From assembly GCA_900322105.1 (NCBI GenBank), contig ONYV01000013.1, forward strand, positions 1 through 11,869: a stretch of DNA of 11,869 nt, given 5' to 3'. Under the pieces are notes generated by a model. The model worked only from the letters and a program-made list of their open reading frames with translations. It ran no database searches and was not told the DNA's origin. Below are positions 1-7,081 of the stretch, piece after piece (positions within the stretch are counted from its first letter, which is position 1; the number at the start of each line of letters is the position of its first letter). The position numbers were made by a program, and so were the translations under genes. This DNA is from an uncultured Eubacteriales bacterium. GTDB taxonomy: Bacteria; Bacillota; Clostridia; Oscillospirales; Acutalibacteraceae.

Positions 1-1430
1 CATTTTGCATCTCCTGACATAGTGGTGGCGTTTGCCTGAATGCTGCCCTTGAGGGCTTCTTCAAACCATGATGCGCCCTGGATAAAGCCCGGGTCGGAGG
101 CATTGAAGCAGCTGCCCTTGATGGCGTCACGGCTTTTGTCGTTGAAAGCGGCGATCTCTTCGGAGAGCAGCTTCATGTTGCCCTGAACGGCAGTCGCTTT
201 CGGACAGGTGGTGGCGGCGGCTGTCCACGGTTCGCCGTAGATCAGGATATCGGGGCTGATCTTGTCGAGGGCTTGGCGGATGGCGTTCATGGTGTCGACA
301 TCGTGGATGCCCATCAGGTCGAATCGGAAACCGTCAAGGTGATATTCCGTTGCCCAGTAGGTCAGGGAGTCGATCATGAATTTCTGATACATCGCACGGT
401 CGCTGGCAGTCTCGTTGCCGCAGCCTGAACCGTTATTGTAGCCGCCTTTGGCATCCTGCCGATAGTAATAACCCGGAACGGTGAAGTCGAACCAGTCGTT
501 GATGCCTGAACCGCCGTAGTTGGTGTGGTTATAGACAACGTCCATGACAACGCCGATGCCTTTGTTGTGCAGGGACTGAACCATCTGCTTGAACTCGTTG
601 ACTCTCACTTCGCCGTGGTAGGGGTCGGTGGAGTAGGAGCCTTCGGGGGTGTTGTAGTTCATCGGGTCATAGCCCCAGTTGAACTGGTCGGTGTTGAGTT
701 TGGTTTCGTCTACGCTGGCGTAATCATAGACGGGGAGCAGATGCACGTGGGTGATGCCTAAATCGGCAAGGTAATCTACGCCTGTGGGGTTTTGACCGTC
801 GTTATTGACGGTCGTGCCTGTTTCTGTAAAGGCAAGATACTTGCCTTTGTTTTTCATGCCTGAATCGGGGGACGCTGAGAAATCACGGACGTGCGCTTCC
901 CATATGATGGCGTCTGTCTGGTTGGGGCAGGATACACGCTTGTCGTTTTCCCAGCCTGCGGGGTCGGTGCTGTTCAGATCCAGTACCATGCCGCGCATAC
1001 CGTTGACGCCTGTTGTGCGGGCATAGATATCAACGGTCTCTTTTGTTTTGCCGTCGCAGGTGACAAGATAGGTGTAGTAAGTGCCGTTGAGATCGCCGCT
1101 GATGGTGATGCTCCAGACACCCTGACTGCCCTTTGTCATATCCTTTGTTTCAATGACCGCTGCGCCTGTTTCCGTGTCGCTGCCTGTGGTGTAGCGCTTG
1201 ATCTGCACCTTGGTGGCGGTCGGCGCCCATACTTTGAAGGTGGTGGATGCTTTGCTGTAGACAGCGCCCAGATCGTTTCCGCTGTAAGCGTACTGATCCA
1301 GTGCTGACATCTGGGAGTAGGTGACGGCGCTTGCCTGTATGGTTGCGCCGACAGAGAAGATGGAGACCGACAGCAAGCCTGCCATCAACAGGGACGTGAC
1401 TTTGCGAAAGCCTTTTGTAAGTGTTGACAT
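1..1430 (-). CDS. pulA: Secreted type I pullulanase (GH13), 5' part, runs off left edge
   Basis: Debranching enzyme that would cleave alpha-1,6 bonds of pullulan, amylopectin or glycogen outside the cell. ATG at 1430-1428; 476 codons are visible and the C-terminus is cut by the window edge. Residues 1-35 form a signal peptide: basic start (KGFRK), hydrophobic core, and an ASA cleavage site before V36. Residues about 45-140 look like a CBM48 (isoamylase N-terminal) domain, with FKVWAPTA. The GH13 barrel follows. FNWGYDP at 250-256 matches the YNWGYDP signature of type I pullulanases, region I is DVVYNH (297-302), region II GFRFDLMG has the nucleophile D371, and region III YGEPW has the acid/base E400. 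Region IV with the third catalytic Asp lies off the window. The ribosome binding site AAGAAGG sits about 11 bases upstream. This is a normal host gene, divergent from the phage operon. Possible C-terminal dockerins or binding domains cannot be seen. Confidence 0.95.
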   Translation of the reverse strand, partial: MSTLTKGFRKVTSLLMAGLLSVSIFSVGATIQASAVTYSQMSALDQYAYSGNDLGAVYSKASTTFKVWAPTATKVQIKRYTTGSDTETGAAVIETKDMTKGSQGVWSITISGDLNGTYYTYLVTCDGKTKETVDIYARTTGVNGMRGMVLDLNSTDPAGWENDKRVSCPNQTDAIIWEAHVRDFSASPDSGMKNKGKYLAFTETGTTVNNDGQNPTGVDYLADLGITHVHLLPVYDYASVDETKLNTDQFNWGYDPMNYNTPEGSYSTDPYHGEVRVNEFKQMVQSLHNKGIGVVMDVVYNHTNYGGSGINDWFDFTVPGYYYRQDAKGGYNNGSGCGNETASDRAMYQKFMIDSLTYWATEYHLDGFRFDLMGIHDVDTMNAIRQALDKISPDILIYGEPWTAAATTCPKATAVQGNMKLLSEEIAAFNDKSRDAIKGSCFNASDPGFIQGASWFEEALKGSIQANATTMSGDAK

Positions 1431-1543
1431 TAGCTTCTGACCTTCTTTCTGTTTTCTTTTGGACAATGCATTTGTCGGAAGGATACAATGCCCTATTTTC
1501 TATAGTGTAATATAAAACGGTTCTATTTTAATTCTTTTATAGA

Positions 1544-1549
1544 ATTATA
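1544..1549 (-). promoter_or_regulatory. Possible -10 box for the pullulanase
   Basis: TATAAT on the minus strand, about 115 bases upstream of the pullulanase ATG. The stretch 17 bases further upstream is A-rich and does not resemble TTGACA, so the call rests on the -10 match and the AT-rich setting only. The TTCTAT/ATAGAA inverted repeat (1521-1544) lies just downstream in this direction, where a repressor site might be expected. Confidence 0.3.
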
Positions 1550-1635
1550 GTGGATATTCAACAGGTTTTTTTCGGATATTACAAAAAACTTGTGATGAAA
1601 TGCTAAAGGAAAACAAATGATAAAAATGAGATAAA

Positions 1636-1644
1636 TGATATATT
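1636..1644 (+). promoter_or_regulatory. Candidate extended -10 promoter for the phage operon
   Basis: TGATATATT reads as an extended -10 (TG, one base, TATATT). The -35 position (about 1616-1621) is not TTGACA-like, as is often the case for extended -10 promoters. Transcription would start near 1651, inside the palindrome at 1643-1658 and just before the terminator hairpin. This is the best plus-strand promoter candidate that I see upstream of the structural genes. It is unproven. Confidence 0.3.
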
Positions 1645-1658
1645 CATAAAATTATGAA
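1643..1658. repeat. Perfect palindrome TTCATAA-AA-TTATGAA (possible operator)
   Basis: Two 7-base arms, TTCATAA (1643-1649) and TTATGAA (1652-1658), are exact inverted copies with a 2-base spacer. The left arm overlaps the candidate -10, and the right arm runs into the A tract of the terminator. Its size and symmetry fit a dimeric repressor or activator site at a transcription start. Chance is possible in DNA this AT-rich. Confidence 0.35.
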
Positions 1659-1687
1659 AATTCGACCTTTTGGGGTCGATTTTTTTT
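1657..1687 (+). terminator. Rho-independent terminator upstream of the terminase genes
   Basis: Stem TCGACC (1662-1667) pairs with GGTCGA (1674-1679) around a TTTTGG loop and is followed by eight T residues (1680-1687). Four A residues on the left (1657-1660) can extend pairing into the T run. The T tract is on the plus strand, so it stops rightward transcription. No rightward gene precedes it in this window. It therefore either belongs to a gene lost or displaced at the junction, or acts as a leader terminator for the phage operon that begins 36 bases later. Confidence 0.85.
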
Positions 1688-1722
1688 GTGTTCGGAGGGG
1701 TGAGTGAAAGGAGGTTTTGTAA

Positions 1723-2235
1723 GTGACAAAAAATAAAAAAAGAAAAGTCAGCGCAAGGGAACTGAAATTCTGTCGGGCATATGCGGAAACAGGCAATGCT
1801 GTTTTGTCAGCTCTCAGGGCAGGATATGAAAGGGAACGTGCAGAAGAAGCAGGCGCTATGCTGCTGAGTCGGGATGAGATCCTGTCGGAGATCGGCAGGC
1901 TGCTGGACAGGCGGCTGCAAATTGCAAGGCAGCAGGCGTTTGCCGGATATGAAAGGATCGCTTTCGGTGATGTGACGGATGCGGTGCGGCTGCTGTTCAA
2001 GGGTGATGACTTTGACGGTGATGTTTCGGGGTATGATCTCTTTCATGTTGCTGAGATCAAGCGCCCGAAAGAGGGAGCGATGGAGATCAAGTTCTTTGAC
2101 CGGCTCAAGGCTCTTGAAAAATTGGAGCAGTACGGTCAGCAGGAACGTTCGGGTCCTTCGGACTTCTATCAGGCGCTTGTCGGGGGGATCTCCCGACTGA
2201 AAAACAGTGACGGAGAGGGTGATGCGTCTGCATGA
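1723..2235 (+). CDS. terS: Phage terminase small subunit (XtmA/Terminase_2-like)
   Basis: DNA-recognition subunit of the packaging motor. It would bind phage (or host) DNA and hand it to the large subunit. The product has 170 residues and starts with GTG; AAGGAGG (1708-1714) lies 8 bases upstream. The basic N-terminus (TKNKKRK) is followed by a helix-turn-helix region (about residues 10-50, with RELKFCRAYAETGN and a following RAGYE) that matches the usual KQ..F...Y....NA..AA..AGY pattern of PBSX-type small terminases. The rest is helical with an acidic middle part. Its stop overlaps the terL start (ATGA at 2232), which shows translational coupling. It is the first gene of the operon. Confidence 0.88.
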   Translation: MTKNKKRKVSARELKFCRAYAETGNAVLSALRAGYERERAEEAGAMLLSRDEILSEIGRLLDRRLQIARQQAFAGYERIAFGDVTDAVRLLFKGDDFDGDVSGYDLFHVAEIKRPKEGAMEIKFFDRLKALEKLEQYGQQERSGPSDFYQALVGGISRLKNSDGEGDASA

Positions 2236-3479
2236 GCTTTTATCCCTTTTCTGAAAAACAACTTGACGTGCTTTCCTGGTGGTCGCCGCACAGAGAAAGT
2301 TCACGATATGACGGGATCATTTGTGACGGCGCTGTCAGAAGCGGCAAAACACTTTGTATGAGCGTGTCCTTTGTTTCGTGGGCAATGTTTTCGTTCGATC
2401 ACGGGAATTTTGCCATCTGCGGAAAAACGATACGTTCCGTTAAGAGAAATGTCGCAGCTCCTTTGATCCATGTGCTCAGGGAGCTGGGCTTTACGGTGGA
2501 AGAAAAACTGTCTGCAAACATCTTTCGTGTGATCTCCGGCAACAGAGAAAATACCTTTTATCTCTTTGGCGGAAAGGACGAGGGGTCGGCGTCTCTCATT
2601 CAGGGTATGACGCTCTGGGGCGTGATGTTTGACGAGGCGGCGCTGATGCCGAGATCGTTTGTGGAGCAGGCGCTGGCAAGATGCTCGAAGGAACATTCCA
2701 AGCTCTGGTTCAACTGCAATCCCGAATATCCTCAGCACTGGTTCTGTCGGGAGTGGGTCAGGAAAACGAAAGAGAAAAATCTGTATTACCTGCATTTTCT
2801 GATGGACGACAATCCGTCTTTATCCGAAAAGATCAGAGAAAGGTACAAGACACTTTACTCGGGCAGCTTTTATGACAGGTTCGTTTTGGGAAAATGGTGC
2901 GCAAGCGAAGGGCTGGTGTATCCGTTTATGTCGGATGAGAAAATGCTTTATGACAGACCGCAGGGTGAAGCGGAGGAATATGTGATCTCGTGCGATTACG
3001 GTACGGTGAATCCTGCCTCCTTCGGGTTATGGGGGTTGTATGACGGGATATGGTATCGTCTGGAGGAATATTACTACAGCTCGAAAAGAGAGGGTATGTC
3101 CAGAACAGACGAGGAGCATTATCAGGGTCTTTGTGAACTGGCAGGCGGCAGGGAGATCAGAAAGATCGTGGTCGATCCATCCGCTGCAAGCTTTATCGAG
3201 GTCATCAGGAGACACGGAAAATATGCGGTCACCCCTGCGAAGAATCAGGTCATCAACGGGATACGTCAGACAAGCACGGCGCTGAAAGACGGGGTCATCC
3301 GTATTTGCAGGAACTGCGAAGACGCTGTGAGGGAATTCGGACTGTATCGCTGGGAAAGTGACGGAAAGGATTCGCCTTTGAAAGAAAATGACCATGCGAT
3401 GGATGATATCCGTTATTTTGTGGCGACGGTTCTGAATGAGGATGAAGATTACTTTTATGTATTCGCTTCTGACAGATAG
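2232..3479 (+). CDS. terL: Phage terminase large subunit (XtmB-like)
   Basis: ATPase and nuclease that cuts concatemeric DNA and pumps it through the portal. 415 residues, the usual length for the PBSX group. The N-terminal ATPase has a Walker A motif GAVRSGKT (33-40, K39) and Walker B VMFDEA (131-136, D134, catalytic E135). The coupling-type motif NCNP follows at 161-164. The C-terminal RNase H-like nuclease shows D255 in SCDYGT, D315 in VVDPS and DD at 391-392 in HAMDDIRY, so the acidic cluster is complete. The motifs look intact and the enzyme should be functional. The ATG overlaps the terS stop by four bases. The 48-base gap to portal holds no gene. Confidence 0.96.
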   Translation: MSFYPFSEKQLDVLSWWSPHRESSRYDGIICDGAVRSGKTLCMSVSFVSWAMFSFDHGNFAICGKTIRSVKRNVAAPLIHVLRELGFTVEEKLSANIFRVISGNRENTFYLFGGKDEGSASLIQGMTLWGVMFDEAALMPRSFVEQALARCSKEHSKLWFNCNPEYPQHWFCREWVRKTKEKNLYYLHFLMDDNPSLSEKIRERYKTLYSGSFYDRFVLGKWCASEGLVYPFMSDEKMLYDRPQGEAEEYVISCDYGTVNPASFGLWGLYDGIWYRLEEYYYSSKREGMSRTDEEHYQGLCELAGGREIRKIVVDPSAASFIEVIRRHGKYAVTPAKNQVINGIRQTSTALKDGVIRICRNCEDAVREFGLYRWESDGKDSPLKENDHAMDDIRYFVATVLNEDEDYFYVFASDR

Positions 3480-3527
3480 CGTCGTTTCGGGTGGCGACGG
3501 GTGGGCGAAAAAAGAGGAGGTGAAAGG

Positions 3528-4673
3528 ATGGAATGGTTCAGAAAGAAAAAACAAAAGGAAGCGCTGACACTTCAGACGGCTGTCAGCGACGGTTACAGCT
3601 ATGGCGGCTATGCCTTTCTCGACCAAAGCAAAAATCCTGTTTATGAAAGAAGGCTCTATCAGGCACTTCGGGAGAATATCCCTGTGATCGACGCAGCAGT
3701 GGAAAAGCTGATTCGGCTGATCGGGAGCTTTCATGTCAGGTGCCGTGACAAGGAAGTGGAGCAGGAGCTGGAACGATTCCTGCAAAATGTTCGTGTCAAC
3801 GGCTGTCAGAGAGGGATCGACAGCTTTTTGCAGGGCTATATGGATGATCTCATCACCTATGGTACGGCGGCAGGAGAAATGGTGCTTGCCAAAAACGGAA
3901 AGCAGATCGCCGCTTTATACAATGCTTCTCTCGATAATATCGAACTGACCGCTGACAAGAATCCGCTGGACGTGACCGTATGCGCGATCACTCCCGACGG
4001 CGAAAGAGTGCCTGTGAAGTATCCTGCTTTGGTGATGTGTACGACAATGATGAATGAATCCGGAAAGCTGTACGGTACTTCTCTGCTCAGGGGACTGCCC
4101 TTTGTGGGCGAGCTGCTGATGAAGATCCTGTATGCGATCGGAACAAACTGGGACAGAGTGGGAAATGTGCGCTTTGCGGTGTCATATAAACCCGGCGACA
4201 GTGACAGGAGCTTTACCAAGGAAAGAGCGGCTCAGATTGCTTCGGAATGGAGCAAGGCGATGAAAAGCCGTGAGCCGAAAGATTTTGTGACGGTGGGGGA
4301 TGTCAGCATCAAAGTTATCGGCGCTGACAATCAGATCCCCGAAATGCAGGTGCCTGTCAGGATATTGCTCGAACAGATCTTGTCAAAACTCTCGATACCG
4401 CCGTTTTTGCTGGGATTTTCGTGGTCTTCGACCGAAAGAATGTCTTCTCAGCAGGCGGATATCCTGACAAGCGAGCTGGAATATTACCGTGGACTGCTTT
4501 CGGGTGTGATACGACAGATCGTTACTCTTTATCTGAAACTGCGTGGCGCAGCGGATGACGTTTTGATCGAATGGGACAACATCAGCTTGCAGGATGAGGT
4601 AGAGCTTGCCCGTGCAGGACTTTTGAATGCGCAGGCGGAGAAACTAAAAAATGAATGTTCGGAAGGAGGATGA
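3528..4673 (+). CDS. Phage portal protein
   Basis: Dodecameric ring at the capsid vertex through which DNA enters and leaves, docking terminase and later the connector. 381 residues from ATG 3528. I chose this start because AGGAGG (3515-3520) lies 7 bases upstream; an upstream in-frame GTG at 3501 has no good site. The features are typical of PBSX/SPP1-related portals: a basic, charged N-terminus (EWFRKKKQKE), an early segment NPVYERRLYQALRENIPVIDAAVEKL, a clip/stem region near GTSLLRGLP, and the C-terminal segment LSIPPFLLGFSW followed by a long helix ending in a glutamate-rich tail. It sits between terL and the protease, as expected. Confidence 0.92.
   Translation: MEWFRKKKQKEALTLQTAVSDGYSYGGYAFLDQSKNPVYERRLYQALRENIPVIDAAVEKLIRLIGSFHVRCRDKEVEQELERFLQNVRVNGCQRGIDSFLQGYMDDLITYGTAAGEMVLAKNGKQIAALYNASLDNIELTADKNPLDVTVCAITPDGERVPVKYPALVMCTTMMNESGKLYGTSLLRGLPFVGELLMKILYAIGTNWDRVGNVRFAVSYKPGDSDRSFTKERAAQIASEWSKAMKSREPKDFVTVGDVSIKVIGADNQIPEMQVPVRILLEQILSKLSIPPFLLGFSWSSTERMSSQQADILTSELEYYRGLLSGVIRQIVTLYLKLRGAADDVLIEWDNISLQDEVELARAGLLNAQAEKLKNECSEGG
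4663..4669 (+). promoter_or_regulatory. Ribosome binding site deciding the protease start
   Basis: AAGGAGG ends 8 bases before ATG 4678. The upstream in-frame ATG at 4651 has only an A-rich leader, and it would overlap the portal gene. The site therefore favours 4678, which leaves a 4-base gap after the portal stop. Confidence 0.8.
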
Positions 4674-4677
4674 AACT

Positions 4678-5670
4678 ATGGAAAAGGATGCAGGTGCTTT
4701 GAAAGAAAATGAGCTTGCTGCGATCAACCGCTACACCCGAAGAGAACTTCGGGAGGAGGATGTCTATGCATTCTCGCTAATACTGTGTGATAACGATATC
4801 GACAGGGATCTGGAACGCTTTTCGGATGAGGCGCTTGATACACTTTCGGAGCTGTTTGTCGGCGTGACAGGGATCGCCGATCATGACCCGAAAACAAAAA
4901 ACCAGAGCGCAAGGATCTTTTCCTGCTCGGTGGAGGAAGTATCGGGAAAAATGACTTCAGACGGTCTTCCTTACCGCAGATTATGCGCCAGAGCGTATTT
5001 GCCAAGAAGTGTGCAGAATCAGGAAATGATCCTGGCGCTTGACAGCGGCATCCGCAAAGAAGTGAGCATCGGATGCTCAGTGAAACACCGTATCTGCTCG
5101 ATCTGTGGAGAGGATATCTCGGAATGTCAGCATATCAAGGGCAGAAAATACGGAAATCAGCTGTGCTTTGCAGAACTTCGTGAAGTGACGGATGCGTATG
5201 AATGGTCGTTTGTCGCCGTGCCTGCCCAAAAAGCGGCAGGCGTTACAAAAGGTTATCGGGGTCAGACAGACCCTGTCAACAAAACAGTGTGTCCCGATCG
5301 GAAGATCGGAGACAGGAAAGGAGTTACGATGGAACTGGAAAAGAAATTGTTCTCGGAAACAAAACAGGAGTTTTCCGCAGGAGAAATACAGGAGCTTGCA
5401 GAGCGTTTCAGAAAATTGCAGAAATCGGCAGAGGACGGCAGAATGTACCGTGAGATGCTGATGAAGGAGATCAGAAAGACTTCCGCTTTGGCGCTGCCTG
5501 AGCTGACAGCGGAAACGATCGTGAAGATGGCGGAGGGGCTGACGGTTCGGGAACTGAATGAGCTGAACAAGGCGCTCCGAAATAAAGCGGAAGATGTGCT
5601 GCCCATGACGCCGCAGCTTTACAAAGCAGGCAAAACACAGGGCGGCAACGAAAACTATTCTAATATTTGA
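4678..5670 (+). CDS. Prohead protease fused to scaffold domain, with zinc-knuckle insert
   Basis: Maturation protease that would trim scaffold and capsid proteins inside the prohead. 330 residues. Residues about 20-190 resemble HK97-type prohead proteases: FSLILCDNDIDRD near the start, GIADHDP with candidate catalytic H69, KEVSIGCS with candidate S130, and the closing strand EWSFVAVPAQ (175-184). Between the serine strand and this closing strand is C140-x2-C-x6-C-x-H152, a likely zinc knuckle. From about residue 218 the protein becomes charged and helical (ELEKKLF, ELAERFRKLQ, ELNELNKALRN), as in scaffolding domains, and ends in a flexible tail. A second strong start lies at this border (see nested scaffold). 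Catalytic residues are assigned by position, not by alignment, so the active-site call is tentative. Confidence 0.75.
   Translation: MEKDAGALKENELAAINRYTRRELREEDVYAFSLILCDNDIDRDLERFSDEALDTLSELFVGVTGIADHDPKTKNQSARIFSCSVEEVSGKMTSDGLPYRRLCARAYLPRSVQNQEMILALDSGIRKEVSIGCSVKHRICSICGEDISECQHIKGRKYGNQLCFAELREVTDAYEWSFVAVPAQKAAGVTKGYRGQTDPVNKTVCPDRKIGDRKGVTMELEKKLFSETKQEFSAGEIQELAERFRKLQKSAEDGRMYREMLMKEIRKTSALALPELTAETIVKMAEGLTVRELNELNKALRNKAEDVLPMTPQLYKAGKTQGGNENYSNI
5314..5323 (+). promoter_or_regulatory. Internal ribosome binding site inside the protease gene
   Basis: AGGAAAGGAG, five bases ahead of the in-frame ATG at 5329. It is as strong as the sites of the separate genes around it and falls exactly where the protein changes from a protease fold to a charged helical region, which is why I read it as a real internal start. 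Confidence 0.65.
5329..5670 (+). CDS. Nested in-frame scaffolding protein (internal start)
   Basis: Starting at the internal ATG, this frame gives 113 residues identical to the C-terminus of the protease protein. The product is strongly charged, rich in E, K and R with heptad-like helices (residues about 10-50 and 75-100), and ends in a flexible segment. That matches a capsid scaffold expressed from its own start, as known for lambda C/Nu3. A free scaffold would be made in excess over the protease fusion and direct assembly of the capsid protein encoded 400 bases downstream. No separate scaffold gene exists between portal and capsid genes, which supports this reading. Expression from this start is inferred. 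Confidence 0.6.
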   Translation: MELEKKLFSETKQEFSAGEIQELAERFRKLQKSAEDGRMYREMLMKEIRKTSALALPELTAETIVKMAEGLTVRELNELNKALRNKAEDVLPMTPQLYKAGKTQGGNENYSNI

Positions 5671-5690
5671 TTTTTAAGGAGGAATTTATC

Positions 5691-6029
5691 ATGAGTGTAT
5701 CTTTTATGGGATTTAATGAAGGCGTATTGACGTTTGAGGCGGTGAGCGGAGTAGCAGCCGGAAAGCCTGTGATGATCTCCGGAAGCGGCAAGGTGCAGGC
5801 GGTGAGCAGCGGCGTTTTTTGCGGTATTTGTCTGAATGTACGTGAGGGCTTTGCGGCAGTGCAGCTCAGCGGTTATGTGAAAGTGCCTTTTTCCGGTTCG
5901 CTTTCGGTCGGTTATCAGAAGATCGGTGCTGACAGCAGCGGCAAAGTAAAGGCAGACGCAACGAACGGCAGAGAGTATCTGGTGGTAGATGTGGATGCTG
6001 CAGCAGGTACGGTCGGTATCATTCTTTGA
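5691..6029 (+). CDS. Capsid cement/decoration protein (DUF2190-like)
   Basis: 112 residues from ATG 5691, with AAGGAGG (5676-5682) 8 bases upstream; an earlier in-frame ATG at 5667 overlaps the protease stop and lacks a site. The sequence is small, Gly/Val/Ser-rich and predicted all-beta, with repeated short strands (AAGKPVMISG, GICLNVREGFAAVQLSGYV, GTVGIIL). It looks like the DUF2190-type proteins that coat or staple HK97-fold capsids, and its place just before the major capsid gene fits. Family assignment is by pattern only. Confidence 0.6.
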   Translation: MSVSFMGFNEGVLTFEAVSGVAAGKPVMISGSGKVQAVSSGVFCGICLNVREGFAAVQLSGYVKVPFSGSLSVGYQKIGADSSGKVKADATNGREYLVVDVDAAAGTVGIIL

Positions 6030-6057
6030 GAAAAATAATATAAGGAGGAAATGAACT

Positions 6058-7062
6058 ATGGCATATTTTGATACGATCCATCTTGAAAAGGGTATGTACA
6101 GCAACGGAAAGTCTCTGACAGAGGTACTGGAGGGTCTTGACCCCTCTGAAAACTATAAAGGCACTGATCTGGAAGGGCTGGACGCCTTTCAGAGACAGCT
6201 CAAGCGCTTTGATATTCGTGTGGGCGGCGCATATTCTGACTGTGTGCAGAAGTTCTTCGATACTTCCGACTCTGCGGCGCTGTTTCCTGAATATGTGTCC
6301 AGAGCCGTTCGTCAGGGTCTGGAAAACAACGACTATCTGAAAGATATCGTTGCGGCAAAGACGGTGATCGATGGGATGGATTACCGCACGGTAGTGTCTT
6401 CTCCGTCTGATGACGACAAGTCCCTCAAGCCTGTTGCGGAGGGCGCTGTGCTGCCGCAGACGAACATCAAGACCGGTGAAAATCTTGTGAAGCTCATGAA
6501 GAGAGGCAGGATGTTAGTGGCGTCTTATGAGGCGATCCGTTTTCAGCGTCTGGATCTCTTTACCGTGACGCTGCGTCAGATCGGCGCTCATATCGCAAGA
6601 GAACAGCTCAAGGATGCCGTCAATGTCATCATCAGCGGTGACGGAAACAACAATGCGGCTTCTGTTGTGGCACTGGATACAGCCAATACGCTGACGTACA
6701 GCGATCTGATCGATCTCTGGGCAAATTTGGCGCCGTATCAGATGAACACGATGTTAGCGCCGACCGATATGATGCAAAAGCTCCTGTCTCTCAGCGAGAT
6801 GAAAGACGCTCAGGCAGGACTTACCTTCCAGGGTACGGGCAGAATGATCACACCTCTTGGCGCAAAGCTGCTGCATATCCCGTCGATGGTATCGGGAAAG
6901 ATCATTGGCATGGACAAAAACTGTGCGCTGGAAATGGTACAGTCCGGCGGCGTCATTCTGGATGCGGACAAGCTCATTGACAGACAGCTGGAAAGAGCTT
7001 CTGTCAGCTGCATTGCAGGTTTTGCAAAAATCTTTACGGGCGCTTCCAAAGTGCTTGCATAA
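6058..7062 (+). CDS. Major capsid protein (HK97 fold)
   Basis: Forms the icosahedral shell. 334 residues; AAGGAGG (6042-6048) 9 bases upstream. Gene position (after scaffold and cement), length and composition match the XkdG-type capsid family. The N-terminal 60 residues are charged and helical and may interact with scaffold or be trimmed. Then come the E-loop/spine-like part (KDIVAAKTVIDGMDYRTVV, AEGAVLPQTNIKTGENLVKLMKRGRMLVASYEAIRFQR), a long helix (TLRQIGAHIAREQLKDAVNVIISGDG) and a final beta-rich P domain ending in GFAKIFTGAS. It is complete, with no sign of damage. Confidence 0.88.
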   Translation: MAYFDTIHLEKGMYSNGKSLTEVLEGLDPSENYKGTDLEGLDAFQRQLKRFDIRVGGAYSDCVQKFFDTSDSAALFPEYVSRAVRQGLENNDYLKDIVAAKTVIDGMDYRTVVSSPSDDDKSLKPVAEGAVLPQTNIKTGENLVKLMKRGRMLVASYEAIRFQRLDLFTVTLRQIGAHIAREQLKDAVNVIISGDGNNNAASVVALDTANTLTYSDLIDLWANLAPYQMNTMLAPTDMMQKLLSLSEMKDAQAGLTFQGTGRMITPLGAKLLHIPSMVSGKIIGMDKNCALEMVQSGGVILDADKLIDRQLERASVSCIAGFAKIFTGASKVLA

Positions 7063-7081
7063 GAAAGGAGCGAAGACGGTT

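Larger units (their letters stand above)
1431..1722. other. AT-rich divergent intergenic region, host/phage junction
   Basis: 292 bases with no convincing gene on either strand, between the pullulanase start and the small terminase start. It is much richer in A and T than its flanks. It holds a TATAAT for the pullulanase direction (1549-1544, minus), a repeated TATAGTG word (1501-1507 and 1546-1552), an inverted repeat TTCTAT/ATAGAA (1521-1526 and 1539-1544), an extended -10 for the plus strand, a perfect 7-bp palindrome and a strong terminator hairpin. No tRNA, integrase gene or obvious duplicated attachment core is visible. The boundary between host and phage-derived DNA should lie here. 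Confidence 0.7.

Noticed and set aside
525..1307. Plus-strand open frames opposite the pullulanase
   Set aside because: They are antisense shadows of a gene with clear GH13 motifs and show no recognisable domain or ribosome binding site.
1150..1488. Open frame of 112 codons on the minus strand at the start of the pullulanase
   Set aside because: It runs in a different frame from the pullulanase, is rich in H, R and S, and shows no family motif. The pullulanase frame from 1430 has a signal peptide, CBM48 and GH13 motifs.
3480..3499. CGTCG/CGACG short inverted repeat after terL
   Set aside because: Only 5 bp with a 10-base loop and no T tract, so neither a terminator nor a convincing regulatory hairpin.
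3027..3785. 252-codon minus-strand open frame across the terminase/portal junction
   Set aside because: Antisense to two well-supported genes; long only because the coding strand is poor in codons that give reverse stops. No motifs.
6857..7081. Longer upstream start for the connector gene inside the capsid gene
   Set aside because: The extra 75 residues read the capsid sequence out of frame and are not preceded by a ribosome binding site. GTG 7082 after AAAGGAG is preferred.
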